Positions 42,852-51,614 of a DNA stretch of 64,000 nt are shown here, in pieces. The stretch is from NCBI RefSeq assembly GCF_020026305.1, contig NZ_CP075691.1:7495415-7559414 (forward strand), given 5' to 3'. Position numbers and translations under genes: made by a program. Source of the DNA: Streptomyces sp. 135 (GTDB taxonomy: Bacteria; Actinomycetota; Actinomycetes; Streptomycetales; Streptomycetaceae). Numbering within the stretch: the stretch's first letter is position 1; each line of letters starts with the position of its first letter. The notes beneath the pieces were generated by a model that had not been told where the DNA came from, did no database searches, and saw nothing but the letters and a program-made list of their open reading frames with translations.

Positions 42852-43639
42852 CAGTGGTGGTCGCCTTCCTCGAAGAGCGTCGCGGACGGGCCGTCCAGGA
42901 CGATGTCCCAGCGGTATCCGAGCGACCACTCGGGAACGGACAGGGCGTGGTCGTAGGCGCAGACGAGGCGTCGGCGCGCTGACTCGTCGGTCACCGAGCA
43001 CAGCACGGGGTCGTACGGGAAGAGCGGGTCCCCGGGGAAGTACATCTGGGTGACCAGGCGCTGGGTGAACGCCGTGCCGAAGAGCGAGAAGTGGATGTGT
43101 GCCGGACGCCAGGCGTTGACGTGATTGCGCCACGGGTAGGCGCCCGGCTTGACGGTCGTGAAGGAGTACGTTCCTTCGTCGTCGGTCAGGCAGCGGCCGA
43201 AGCCCGTGAAGTTCGGGTCCAGCGGCGCCGGGTGCTGGTCCAGCTGGTGGGCGTACCGGCCGGAGGCGTTGGCCTGCCACAGCTCGACCAGCTGGCCGCG
43301 CACGGGCCGCCCCCCGCGGTCAAGGACCCGGCCGCTGACGGTGATCCGCTCGCCGAGCGGCTCGCCCTGGTGCTGGCGCGTCAGGTCCCGGTCCAGGGCG
43401 GTGACGTCCGTGACGCCGAACGCGGGACCGCTGAGCTCCACAGCCTCGGGGTCGCGCAGCGGGACCAGCGGCTGTTTCGGGTGACGGAAGTGGCTGCTGC
43501 GGTAGGGCGGGTAGTCGCGCGGCGGGTGGTGCCCGCCGGCCGACGTGGTCTGCGCCTTCGCCACTTCGGTGTCTATCGCGTCCTGGCTGAGTCCGTCGGG
43601 CAGGGGCCCGGCGGACGGGGAGGAGGTCGTCGTGGTCAT
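42851..43639 (-). CDS. pcaH: Protocatechuate 3,4-dioxygenase, beta subunit
   Basis: The 262-residue (from the ATG at 43639) beta subunit carries the iron-binding intradiol dioxygenase core: LVELWQANASGRYAHQLDQH, then YPWRNHVNAWRPAHIHFSLF, which hold the Tyr and His ligands of the ferric centre. It opens the protocatechuate ring between the hydroxyls. Upstream in-frame starts (43672, 43684) exist; the shorter form is more like other PcaH proteins. In S. coelicolor a pcaF gene lies between pcaJ and pcaH; here pcaH follows pcaJ immediately. Confidence 0.93.
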   Translation of the reverse strand: MTTTTSSPSAGPLPDGLSQDAIDTEVAKAQTTSAGGHHPPRDYPPYRSSHFRHPKQPLVPLRDPEAVELSGPAFGVTDVTALDRDLTRQHQGEPLGERITVSGRVLDRGGRPVRGQLVELWQANASGRYAHQLDQHPAPLDPNFTGFGRCLTDDEGTYSFTTVKPGAYPWRNHVNAWRPAHIHFSLFGTAFTQRLVTQMYFPGDPLFPYDPVLCSVTDESARRRLVCAYDHALSVPEWSLGYRWDIVLDGPSATLFEEGDHH

Positions 43640-43680
43640 GGTGTACCGCGTCTCCGAAGTAGAGGTCGTCATTCCCGTGT

Positions 43681-44337
43681 TCAAGACGTGAAGCCCGCTG
43701 GAAGGCGGATCTCAGCGGCGGTACGCGCGACGACGTCCTCCACCGTGCACCCCGGCGCCAACTCGACCAGCTCAAGGCCCGGTTCGCCCCGTTCCGTCAC
43801 GTCGAGGACGCAGAGGTCGGTGATGATCCGGTCGACGCATCCCTTGCCGGTCAGCGGCAGCCCACACTCCTCGACGATCTTCGCGGAGCCGTCCTTGGTG
43901 GTGTGCGTCATGACGACGATGACGGTTCGGGCGCCGTGCACCAGGTCCATCGCCCCGCCGATCCCGGTGATCATCTTGCCGGGGACCGCCCAGTTGGCGA
44001 GGTCCCCGCGTGCGGAGACCTGCATCGCGCCGAGCACGGCGACGTCGATGTGGCCGCCGCGGATCATCCCGAAGGAGAGCGCCGAGTCGAAGAAGGAGGC
44101 GCCCGGCAGGACGGTCACCGTCTCCTTGCCCGCGTTGACCAGGTCGGGGTCGACCTCGGCCTCCGCGGGGTAGGGGCCCACTCCTAGGAGGCCGTTCTCG
44201 GACTCCAGGACCACCTCGACGCCCGGCGGGAGGTGATTGGGGATCAGTGTGGGCAGGCCGATGCCCAGATTCACGTACTGGCCGTCGCGCAGTTCACGCG
44301 CGGCGCGGGCGGCCATCTGCTCACGGGTCCAGGGCAT
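43681..44337 (-). CDS. pcaJ: 3-oxoadipate CoA-transferase subunit B
   Basis: The 218-residue protein has the beta-subunit motif SENGLLGVGP with the catalytic glutamate, plus VLPGASFFDSALSFGMIRGG. With PcaI it moves CoA from succinyl-CoA to 3-oxoadipate. The ATG at 44337 shares a base with the pcaI stop. The gene ends 3 bp before the first possible pcaH start, leaving no room for pcaF. Confidence 0.92.
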   Translation of the reverse strand: MPWTREQMAARAARELRDGQYVNLGIGLPTLIPNHLPPGVEVVLESENGLLGVGPYPAEAEVDPDLVNAGKETVTVLPGASFFDSALSFGMIRGGHIDVAVLGAMQVSARGDLANWAVPGKMITGIGGAMDLVHGARTVIVVMTHTTKDGSAKIVEECGLPLTGKGCVDRIITDLCVLDVTERGEPGLELVELAPGCTVEDVVARTAAEIRLPAGFTS

Positions 44338-45092
44338 CAGCCGCTCACCGTCCGCTTCTCGATCCGCTTCTCCGCCGCCTGCTCCGGGGTGAGCGCGACC
44401 ACGCGCTGCACGAAGATCCCCGGCAGGTGCACCGCGTCCGGGTCGATCCCGCCGGGCTCCACCAGCTCCTCCACCTCCGCGACGGTGACGCGGCCCGCCA
44501 TCGCCGCGAGCGGGTTGAAGTTGCGAGCGGCCTTGCGGAAGACGAGATTGCCGTGCCGGTCGCCCTTGGCCGCCCGCACCAGCGCGAAGTCGGTGCGGAT
44601 GCCGTGCTCCAGCACGTACGGGGTGCCGTCGAACTCCCGCACCTCCTTGGCCGGTGACGCGAGCGCGACGCCGCCCTGGCCGTCGTAGCGCCACGGCAGG
44701 CCGCCATCGGCGACCTGTGTGCCGACCCCGGCCGGGGTGTAGAACGCCGGGATGCCGGCCCCGCCCGCCCGCAGCCGCTCGGCGAGCGTGCCCTGCGGGA
44801 TCATCTCGACCTCCAGTTCGCCGCCCAGGTACTGCCGGGCGAACTCCTTGTTGGCGCCGATGTAGGAGCCGGTCACGCGGGCGATGCGGCCGGCCGCAAG
44901 GAGCACCGCGAGGCCCGAGTCCAGCGCGCCGCAGTTGTTGGACACCACGCGCAGGTCCGAGGCCCCGGAGACGTGCAGCGCCCGTATCAGTTCGTTCGGT
45001 ACGCCGCTCAGACCGAAGCCGCCGACCGCGAGCGACGCCCCGTCCCAGACATCGGCCACCGCCTCGGCGGCCGTGGCCACCACCTTGTCCAT
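44337..45092 (-). CDS. pcaI: 3-oxoadipate CoA-transferase subunit A
   Basis: The 251-residue protein has the class I CoA-transferase alpha-subunit pattern: LAVGGFGLSGVPNELIRAL, GSYIGANKEFARQYLGGEL and PAFYTPAGVGTQ. It is the first gene of the operon, its start 113 bp from the pcaV-oriented promoter region with the operator at 45146-45169. The ATG at 45092 is used; a longer in-frame version would read through the operator. Confidence 0.92.
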   Translation of the reverse strand: MDKVVATAAEAVADVWDGASLAVGGFGLSGVPNELIRALHVSGASDLRVVSNNCGALDSGLAVLLAAGRIARVTGSYIGANKEFARQYLGGELEVEMIPQGTLAERLRAGGAGIPAFYTPAGVGTQVADGGLPWRYDGQGGVALASPAKEVREFDGTPYVLEHGIRTDFALVRAAKGDRHGNLVFRKAARNFNPLAAMAGRVTVAEVEELVEPGGIDPDAVHLPGIFVQRVVALTPEQAAEKRIEKRTVSG

Positions 45093-45145
45093 CCGCGCAC
45101 CCCCCTCTCTTCCCGGCCCGCATCGATCAGGTCGACCCATGGGGC

Positions 45146-45169
45146 AATTAATCAGGGCACTGAGTAATT
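45146..45169. promoter_or_regulatory. PcaV operator between pcaI and pcaV
   Basis: AATTAATCAG (45146-45155) and CTGAGTAATT (45160-45169) are inverted repeats (9 of 10) around a 4-bp centre. Size and AT-rich ends fit a MarR-family site, and the position between the divergent pcaI and pcaV genes fits the known PcaV arrangement. Confidence 0.75.
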
Positions 45170-45280
45170 CTGCGAGGATAGGAGCCGCCCAACTGCCTGG
45201 CAAGAGTGGGCGGCATACAGGGTTGGGAGCGGGTAATGTTCAGTGCACCGATGAACAGTCCCGGAGAAGCGGAGGGCCCC

Positions 45281-45748
45281 ATGGCCGCGGTGGACCTCGC
45301 CACCCATCCCGGGCACCTGGCCCGGCGTCTCCAGCAGGCGCACTACCTCCTGTGGAACACCATGGTGTCCGAGGAGATCACCTCACCGCAGTTCGCGGTC
45401 CTCAACGCCCTCGTCGCCGAGCCCGGCCTCGACCAGCGCACCGTGGGGGAGCGGGTGGGCCTCGACCGGTCCACGGTCGCCGAGGTCATCAGCCGACTGA
45501 TCCGCCGTGAGCTGCTGGACAAGGTCCGCGACCCACAGGACGGCCGCCGCTATCTGCTGCGCCTCACCGACGAGGGCAGGAGCACGCACCGCAGACTGAC
45601 CGTGCGGACCGCGCGGATGAACCAGGTGTTCCTCGCCCCGCTCTCCACCGACGAGCAGAGCGTCTTCTTCGACCTGATCCGGCGGGTCGCGGACGCGGCG
45701 GAGAGCCTGCGCAACCCAGGGGAGCCGCCGGCGTCCCGGCAGGCGTGA
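45281..45748 (+). CDS. pcaV: MarR-family repressor of the pca operon, PcaV
   Basis: The 155-residue protein has a MarR winged helix: QFAVLNALVAEPGLDQRTVG, RVGLDRSTVAEVISRLIRR and the wing RDPQDGRRYLLRLTDEG. PcaV in S. coelicolor represses pca genes and is released by protocatechuate; the divergent layout and sequence here match. The ATG at 45281 is chosen for GGAGG 6 bp upstream; earlier in-frame starts (45236, 45251) have weaker sites. The gene is convergent with the DUF3048 lipoprotein gene, only 6 bp apart. Confidence 0.9.
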   Translation: MAAVDLATHPGHLARRLQQAHYLLWNTMVSEEITSPQFAVLNALVAEPGLDQRTVGERVGLDRSTVAEVISRLIRRELLDKVRDPQDGRRYLLRLTDEGRSTHRRLTVRTARMNQVFLAPLSTDEQSVFFDLIRRVADAAESLRNPGEPPASRQA

Positions 45749-45754
45749 GCGCGC

Positions 45755-46708
45755 TCACGCCTGCGCGTACACCACCCACACCTGCCCCTTCGCGAACGGC
45801 AGCGGCTTGCCGTCGGGCGTCGCGAACGCCGTGCCGTCCGTGGCCGCCGCGCGCTTCCAGCGTGCGTCGAAGGCGCGCCCGTCCCGCAGGACGCGCGCAC
45901 TGCCCTCGCCGACCGTCTCGGTGAACGGCGAGATGTTGCCCGAACGGTCGTGGAAGCGGGACTGCCGCACCTTCGTGTACTGCACGACGACCGTGGAAGC
46001 GGCCAGCTCCTTGCCGTCGGGGGTACGCGCCCGCTCGCCGTCCATGGTGATGCGCCAACGGCCCTCGTACTCCACCCAGTCGAAGGCGAAGCGGGCCGAA
46101 GGGAAGCGGACCGTCCGGTGCGTCTCCGGGGTGCCCCCCGCCGGCGCGGGCCCGAACCGGAAACCGGTGCTCTCCAGGGCGTCCGCGTGTGGGGTGACCT
46201 TCAGGGCCTTGGGGCGCAGGAAGAGATCGTGCGGCGCGGCCCTGGCGTCGTCCCGGTAGTACGCGTCACCGGGTGCCTTGTCCGGCGGCACGGCCCGCAG
46301 GGGCGCGTCCGCGATCAGCGGCAGAAGCTTCGACTGCGCCCCGGAGAACGCGAGCACGGGCGCGTCGAACTGGCGCAGCAGTTCGAGATCCGTCTCCCGC
46401 GCGCTGCGCACCGGCCCGATCACGGGCGGCAGCCGGGACGCGTATACGGCCATCAGGCGGCTCAGCCCCGCCTCCACCTGTTCGGCGTACACGACGTCCG
46501 CGGCGTCCAGGCCCGTCTGCGGGCGCGCCTGAGGAACGTTGTCGATCTTCACGGCGACCGCGGCGGCGCCGGCGGGGCTGCCGCCGGGGCCGCCGCTCGG
46601 GCCGCCCAAGGGCGGCTCCGGCTTGTCGGTCTCCACCGTGCAGCCGGCCGCCAGTACGACCAGCACCACCGCCCCGAGCCCTGCGCGCGTCCGCATCAAC
46701 CGTCTCAT
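45755..46708 (-). CDS. DUF3048-domain lipoprotein (YerB-like)
   Basis: The 317-residue protein has a lipoprotein signal (VVLVVLAAGC, lipobox LAAGC), a Gly/Pro linker, then DUF3048 with VKIDNVPQARPQTGLDAADV, VGPVRSARETDLELL-like (IGPVRSARETD) and the C-terminal segment RVLRDGRAFDARWKR. Family function is unknown; the protein is membrane-anchored on the outer face. Confidence 0.88.
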   Translation of the reverse strand: MRRLMRTRAGLGAVVLVVLAAGCTVETDKPEPPLGGPSGGPGGSPAGAAAVAVKIDNVPQARPQTGLDAADVVYAEQVEAGLSRLMAVYASRLPPVIGPVRSARETDLELLRQFDAPVLAFSGAQSKLLPLIADAPLRAVPPDKAPGDAYYRDDARAAPHDLFLRPKALKVTPHADALESTGFRFGPAPAGGTPETHRTVRFPSARFAFDWVEYEGRWRITMDGERARTPDGKELAASTVVVQYTKVRQSRFHDRSGNISPFTETVGEGSARVLRDGRAFDARWKRAAATDGTAFATPDGKPLPFAKGQVWVVYAQA

Positions 46709-46738
46709 GCGTACGTCTTACCCCGACGATGCCCGCTA

Positions 46739-48535
46739 TCAGCCGAAATCAAGCGCGTTGCGCAGCCCGAGTCGGTAACGGGTGCGGTCGTGGCGCTTGG
46801 CGAGTTCGATGGCCGGGGCGCGGTAGAGCGGTCGCACCGTGCACGGCTTCTGGTCGGAGCCCACCCGCTCCAGCAGCGCGTTGACCGCCTGGCGGGCCGC
46901 GGCGTTGGCGCCCTCCATGGTCGCGAGGTCGATGTCCACGGACACGTAGTCACCGGAGAGGAAGAGGTTGGGGATCTTCGTCGCGGCCGACGGGCGGTTG
47001 TGCAGGGTGCCCACCGGGTGGATGAGGAGTTCGTCCTCGTTCGTGGGGTTCGGCGTGCCGAGGCCGTCGACGCCCGGGTCGAGGAACCACGAGTGCAGCT
47101 TGCCGTCGCTCAGGACCGTCTTGCCGGTGTCGTTGAGCGCCGCCTTGAGCTGTGCCCACACCTCCTTGGCCACCTCCTCGCGGGTGCACTGCTTGGCCGT
47201 CTTGCCGTACAGCACCCCCGGCTTGTCCCACTCGGAGATGTCCACCGACAGGCAGTCGACCGCCACCCCGTCGCCGTAGTCGGCAGGGAAGTCGCGCTCG
47301 GGCCAGTGGCCCGCCTGCGCGATGCCGGTCAGCGACCAGGGCGAGTCGACGCAGTTGAAGTGGCCCTTCACGAGGGGCGGGCGCTCGGTCAGATAGAACT
47401 GGATGCCCGTCATCCAGTCCGTCTGCAGCTTGTCGCAGCGTGCCAGCTGCGGGTCGGCCGCCTTCATCGCCGCGCTCCACGTCCTGCGCGCGTGTTCCAC
47501 CGGCATGGCCTGCACGTAGTGGTCGGCGGTGATGTCACGCCGTACGCCGCCCGGGTCCTCGATCACGGTCTTGGTGATGCGGCCGTCGCCGAACGCCAGC
47601 TCGCGGACCGTCCAGCCGACGCGGAACTCGACGCCGAGCGACTTCAGGTGGGTCACCCAGGGGTCGATCCACGCCTCGTTCGTGGGCGCGTTCAGGATCC
47701 GGTCGGGCGGGCCGTCGGCGCCCTGGCCGAGCGCGTTGAAAACGAAGGCCTCGCCGAGGGTGCCCACCGTGCGGGTGCTCGCCTCCTCGGCCTTCGTCGC
47801 CACGATGTTGCGGGTGACGCCGATCGCGAGGAGGCGCTGGTAGTCCTTCGACATCTTCTCGGCGCGCACGAAGTCCCACCACGGCGTCGACTCCCAGTCG
47901 TCGTCGCGGCGCTCGTCACAGCTGGTCAGGAAGACCAGGGCGCGGTTCACGAAGTACGCGACCTCGTGCGCCGGCAGGTTGAAGGCCGTGTCGAGCAGAG
48001 CGGTGAGCGCGCGGGCGATGTCGTCGAGGCTGACCTGCTCCGGCTGACTGCCGGACCACGGGATCGGCATGCGCAGGTCCTCGCGGCCGGTGCGCGCGAA
48101 CGACATCTCGCGGGGCGCGACGAGGTTGTCCCACACGCCGTTGGCGTTCCCGGGGAAGGGGATGCGGCGCATGGTGTCCGGGAGGTTGTGGTAGATCCCC
48201 GGGATGAAGCGGAAGCCGTGCTCGCCGGGCAGCGGTCTGCGGTTGCCCTTGGCGCTGTTCGGCACGTCCATGCTGCGGGCCTTGCCGCCGAGCGCCCGGC
48301 GTTCGTAGACCGTGACGGCGAAGCCGCGCTCGGCCAGTTCGTGGGCGGCCGTCAGCCCCGCGACACCGCCGCCGAGTACGGCCACGGAGTGCTTCGCCCG
48401 CGGTGCTCCCGCCGCGGCGGCGGCAGGCACCGCGGCCACTCCCACTCCCACGCCCAGCGCGGTCGCCCCGCCGACCGCGGCGGCCCCCGCGACGAACCCC
48501 CGCCGTGTGCTTCCCTCGGCACGACTGTGCCCCAT
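46739..48535 (-). CDS. Tat-exported FAD-dependent oxidoreductase (amine oxidase/HpnE-like)
   Basis: The 598-residue protein begins with a twin-arginine signal (STRRGFVAGAAAVGGATALG), then a dinucleotide motif VAVLGGGVAGLTAAHELAER and VYERRALGGKARSMDV, the amine-oxidase/carotenoid-desaturase-type FAD fold. The C-terminal NLFLSGDYVSVDIDLATMEG completes the flavin site. Similar Streptomyces proteins are annotated as hydroxysqualene dehydroxylases, but Tat export and lack of terpenoid genes here leave the substrate open. Confidence 0.82.
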   Translation of the reverse strand: MGHSRAEGSTRRGFVAGAAAVGGATALGVGVGVAAVPAAAAAGAPRAKHSVAVLGGGVAGLTAAHELAERGFAVTVYERRALGGKARSMDVPNSAKGNRRPLPGEHGFRFIPGIYHNLPDTMRRIPFPGNANGVWDNLVAPREMSFARTGREDLRMPIPWSGSQPEQVSLDDIARALTALLDTAFNLPAHEVAYFVNRALVFLTSCDERRDDDWESTPWWDFVRAEKMSKDYQRLLAIGVTRNIVATKAEEASTRTVGTLGEAFVFNALGQGADGPPDRILNAPTNEAWIDPWVTHLKSLGVEFRVGWTVRELAFGDGRITKTVIEDPGGVRRDITADHYVQAMPVEHARRTWSAAMKAADPQLARCDKLQTDWMTGIQFYLTERPPLVKGHFNCVDSPWSLTGIAQAGHWPERDFPADYGDGVAVDCLSVDISEWDKPGVLYGKTAKQCTREEVAKEVWAQLKAALNDTGKTVLSDGKLHSWFLDPGVDGLGTPNPTNEDELLIHPVGTLHNRPSAATKIPNLFLSGDYVSVDIDLATMEGANAAARQAVNALLERVGSDQKPCTVRPLYRAPAIELAKRHDRTRYRLGLRNALDFG

Positions 48536-48724
48536 GCCCCAGCCCCCCTTACCGTCGGTAACTGACGTGTCAGGCGCAGGAGCCTACGGTCGTGAGGGGT
48601 GAGGGGGAAGATGCGGGGGAGCAGCTTCACACATTGGCGTGATTCCGGTGGCGGGAGGGTTTGCCGCCTCAGTAGTGCCTCGTGGTGAGCCGCCGCGCGG
48701 TGTGCCGGCTCAGCGGGGCCGTGC

Positions 48725-49099
48725 CTAGTGGCGTCCCGTGGGCCGCCGCGCGAGCCGGAGCAGCCGCTGTAGGGGGCCACGTGTCGGGGAGGCGCCTCGC
48801 GGAGGCGTTCGCGAAGGGGTGGGGGACACCCGAGGGATGAGTGTGCGGCCGTCCTCCGCTTCCAGGAGGACCGCCGGTCCGCCGTCGGTCGCGGCGGACC
48901 AGTCGACCCGGAGCGTGAAGGGCCGCGGCTCGTCGTCGGGCGTCTCGGCCGTCAGCACCGTGACGCCGCGACGGCGCTTCTGGCAGGTGGCGACGACCTT
49001 GCCGTCGACCAGGACTTCGACCGGGTCCCGTGCGCCGCCGACGCACACGGTGATCGAGTGTCCTCCCCGGTCGAGGTGAAAGCGGGAGTCGTGCGACAT
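48725..49099 (-). CDS. Small conserved-type protein of unknown function
   Basis: The 124-residue protein has a beta-strand-rich middle (HSITVCVGGARDPVEVLVDG, FTLRVDWSAATDGGPAVLLE) and an Arg/Pro-rich tail. No motif or membrane segment is recognised. Coding-style GC bias and a clean start (ATG at 49099, GGAGGTGGCC upstream) support it. Confidence 0.55.
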   Translation of the reverse strand: MSHDSRFHLDRGGHSITVCVGGARDPVEVLVDGKVVATCQKRRRGVTVLTAETPDDEPRPFTLRVDWSAATDGGPAVLLEAEDGRTLIPRVSPTPSRTPPRGASPTRGPLQRLLRLARRPTGRH

Positions 49100-49129
49100 C
49101 GGCCACCTCCCCGTCCCCGCCGTCGCGCG

Positions 49130-49363
49130 TCAGCGGCGCACCCGGCCGGTCTTCCGCTCCCAGCCGCTGCGCGTCCAGACGATGTGCGCGGACTCGGGGA
49201 CGTACTCCTCGCAGCGCGGATTCTGGCATGGCCCCGCCACCCAGGCGGGGACGAAGACACCGAGGCTCTTGTGGCGCACCACCACGGCGTCGACAGGTTG
49301 CTTGCACGAGCCGCAGACATGCCCTGACGCGGTCGTCGTCCGGTGTTTCCGCTCGCCGTTCAT
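49130..49363 (-). CDS. Small zinc-ribbon-like protein
   Basis: The 77-residue protein has CGSCKQP and CQNPRCEEYVP, two CxxC-type pairs about 25 residues apart, suggesting a zinc ribbon. Basic residues at both ends would suit nucleic-acid binding. Function is unknown. It is separated by 30 bp from the 124-residue protein downstream, which may be in the same transcript. Confidence 0.6.
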   Translation of the reverse strand: MNGERKHRTTTASGHVCGSCKQPVDAVVVRHKSLGVFVPAWVAGPCQNPRCEEYVPESAHIVWTRSGWERKTGRVRR

Positions 49364-49410
49364 AGCATCACTTTACTGTTACTTGGTGTTTTTTGGCATC
49401 CTTTTGCGGT

Positions 49411-50343
49411 CTATTTCGGGCGCAGCAGGCTGAGGCCTACGGAGACGGCCAGGACGAGGGAAATGACGGCAAGGCTGATCGGTGACGGAATCTCGGGGAT
49501 GGCGTCGCTGACCGTCTTGTGCGAGGCCTGCAACACGAGTTTGACGCCGATGAAGGCGAGGATGATGGCCAGGCCCTTGCTGAGGTAATGGAAGCGGTCG
49601 AGCAGGCCCGCGAGCATGAAGAACAGGGCACGCAGACCGAGAATGGCGAAAGCGTTGCTGGTGTAGACGATGAACGCGTCACTGCTGACGGCCAGCACGG
49701 CGGGCACGCTGTCCACGGCGAAGACGAGGTCGGCGGCCTCGATCGCGGCGACGACGGCCAGCAGGGGGGTGGCGACGCGTTTCCCGGCTTCCTTCACGAA
49801 GAAACGCGTGCCAGCGTATTCGTCCCGGACGGGAATGACCTTGCGGAGCAGGCGTACGGCGATGCTCTTGCCCGGGTCGAAACTGTCCTCCTCCTCTTTG
49901 AGGATCTTGTAGGTGCTGTAGAAGAGGATGATCGCGAAGACGAACAGCACGGCCGTGAAGCGGCTGACCACGGCCACGCCCGCGGCGAGGAAGATGCCGC
50001 GGAAGACCAGGGCGCCGAGTACGCCGAAGAACAGTACGCGGTGCTGATATGCGCGCGGCACCTTGAAATAGCCGAAGATCAGCGCGAAGACGAAGAGGTT
50101 GTCGACCGACAGGCTCTTCTCCAGGAGCCACGCGGTGGTGTATTCCACCCCGGCGGTCGTGCCCACCACGAGGAAGACGACGGCGCCGAAGGCGATGGCC
50201 AGCCCGACCCAGACCCCGCTCCAGGCGGCGGCTTCCCGGAAGCCGATGACGTGGGCGTGCCGGTGCGCGAGGAGGTCGACCGCCAAGGACACCAGCACGG
50301 TGACGACGAAGACCATCCATAGCCAGAACGGCACACTGTGCAT
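49411..50343 (-). CDS. TerC-family integral membrane protein
   Basis: The 310-residue protein has eight or so membrane helices and TerC signatures: EKSLSVDNLFVFALIF, EAADLVFAVDSVPAVLAVS and YTSNAFAILGLRALFFMLAG, where the acidic residues in helices likely bind metal. TerC/Alx proteins are linked to manganese export and tellurite resistance. No yybP-ykoY-type riboswitch is recognisable in the 120 bp upstream. No ter genes lie nearby. Confidence 0.9.
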   Translation of the reverse strand: MHSVPFWLWMVFVVTVLVSLAVDLLAHRHAHVIGFREAAAWSGVWVGLAIAFGAVVFLVVGTTAGVEYTTAWLLEKSLSVDNLFVFALIFGYFKVPRAYQHRVLFFGVLGALVFRGIFLAAGVAVVSRFTAVLFVFAIILFYSTYKILKEEEDSFDPGKSIAVRLLRKVIPVRDEYAGTRFFVKEAGKRVATPLLAVVAAIEAADLVFAVDSVPAVLAVSSDAFIVYTSNAFAILGLRALFFMLAGLLDRFHYLSKGLAIILAFIGVKLVLQASHKTVSDAIPEIPSPISLAVISLVLAVSVGLSLLRPK

Positions 50344-50425
50344 GGCCCCAACCCCTCGGCTGCGACAAACCGGACATCTCTTTCGAGTGTGCGGTGCGCG
50401 GCCGTGACTGTCCTCCTGGCAGCGC

Positions 50426-50461
50426 TACTCCTGTGGGTACTCCTGCGTGTACTCCTGTGGG
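50426..50461. repeat. Three 12-bp tandem repeats
   Basis: TACTCCTGTGGG, TACTCCTGCGTG, TACTCCTGTGGG follow each other directly (50426-50461) between the TerC start and the ligase stop. Function unknown; probably replication slippage. Confidence 0.8.
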
Positions 50462-50467
50462 CGGCGC

Positions 50468-51541
50468 TCAGCCCGGCGGCGGGCCCAGCACGTCCGTGAG
50501 CGAGTACCGCACCGGCTCCTCCAGTTGGGCGTAGGTGCAGCTCTCCGGTCCACGGTCGGGGCGCCACCGGCGAAACCGCGCCGTGTGGCGAAAGCGCCGC
50601 CCGCCCTCCATGTGGTCGTACGCCACTTCGCACACCCACTCGGGGCGTACCGGCACCCACGACAGGTCCTTCTTCCCGGACCAGCGGCTCGGCGCGCCCG
50701 GCAGCCGTGCCGTCTCGTGCGCCGCCTCGTCTCCCCAGGCGGCCCACGGGTGCCCCTGCGCGGACTCCATCCGCAGCGGCTCCAGCTCGTCGATCAGCTC
50801 CGCCCGCCGCTTCATGGTGAAGGCCGCGGCGACACCCACGTGCTGGAGTGCGCCCCCCTCGTCGTAGAGGCCGAGGAGGAGCGAGCCGACGACGGGGCCG
50901 CTCTTGTGGAGGCGGTAGCCCGCGACCACGCAGTCCGCCGTGCGCTCGTGCTTGACCTTGAACATGACGCGTTCGTCCTGGCGGTAGAGCAGATCGAGCG
51001 GCTTGGCGATGACCCCGTCGAGACCCGCGCCCTCGAACTGTTCGAACCAGCGCCGCGCCACCTCCGTGTCGGTCGTCGCCGGTGCGACATGGACGGGCGG
51101 TGTCACCCCGGACAGCGCCGTCACCAGGCGCTCGCGGCGTTCCGCCATGGGGGTGGCGGTCAGCGACTCGTCCCCGAGGGCGAGCAGGTCGAAGGCGACG
51201 AAGGACGAGGGGGTGCGCTTGGCGAGCGTCGCGACGCGCGAGGCCGCGGGGTGGATGCGCTCCGTGAGCGCGTCGAAGTCCAGCCGTCCGTCCCTGGCGA
51301 TCACGATCTCGCCGTCCATCACGCATCGCGCCGGAAGCCGCTCCCGCAGCGCGGCCGCCAACTCGGGGAAGTAGCGGGTGAGGGGCTTGCCCGTGCGGCT
51401 GCCGATCTCGATCTCGTCACTGTCGCGGAAGACGATCGCACGGAACCCGTCCCACTTGGCCTCGTACTGCATGCCCGGCGGGATCTTCGCCACGGGCTTG
51501 GCGAGCATGGGCTTCACGGGCGGCATCACCGGCAGATCCAT
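50468..51541 (-). CDS. ATP-dependent DNA ligase (LigC/LigD-type ligase domain)
   Basis: The 357-residue protein has the adenylation motif YEAKWDGFRAI with the AMP-accepting Lys29, CVMDGEIVIARDGRLDF (motif III) and GVIAKPLDLLYR (motif IV), with an OB-fold C-terminus (WVPVRPEWVCEVAYDHMEG). It is a stand-alone ligase, as in split non-homologous end-joining systems. It is divergent from the LigD polymerase-domain gene, 73 bp apart, so ligase and polymerase are probably co-regulated; no ku gene lies in the window. Confidence 0.9.
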   Translation of the reverse strand: MDLPVMPPVKPMLAKPVAKIPPGMQYEAKWDGFRAIVFRDSDEIEIGSRTGKPLTRYFPELAAALRERLPARCVMDGEIVIARDGRLDFDALTERIHPAASRVATLAKRTPSSFVAFDLLALGDESLTATPMAERRERLVTALSGVTPPVHVAPATTDTEVARRWFEQFEGAGLDGVIAKPLDLLYRQDERVMFKVKHERTADCVVAGYRLHKSGPVVGSLLLGLYDEGGALQHVGVAAAFTMKRRAELIDELEPLRMESAQGHPWAAWGDEAAHETARLPGAPSRWSGKKDLSWVPVRPEWVCEVAYDHMEGGRRFRHTARFRRWRPDRGPESCTYAQLEEPVRYSLTDVLGPPPG

Positions 51542-51551
51542 ACTCCGATTC

Positions 51552-51587
51552 TGCGGTGGTCCACCGCATATCGCCCGGTATGCGGTG
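51552..51587. promoter_or_regulatory. Dyad symmetry in the divergent ligase/polymerase promoter
   Basis: TGCGGTGG-T-CCACCGCA (51552-51568) is an 8-bp inverted repeat, followed by CCGCATA...TATGCGG (51564-51570 with 51579-51585). TGCGGTG occurs as a direct repeat at 51552 and 51581. The cluster is probably an operator that controls both genes; the regulator is unknown. Confidence 0.55.
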
Positions 51588-51614
51588 AATGACCGGGCCG
51601 TTTAGCGTTGCTCC

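Noticed and set aside
50344..50467. Manganese riboswitch upstream of TerC
   Set aside because: TerC genes can have yybP-ykoY leaders, but the short upstream sequence has none of its conserved helices that I can recognise.
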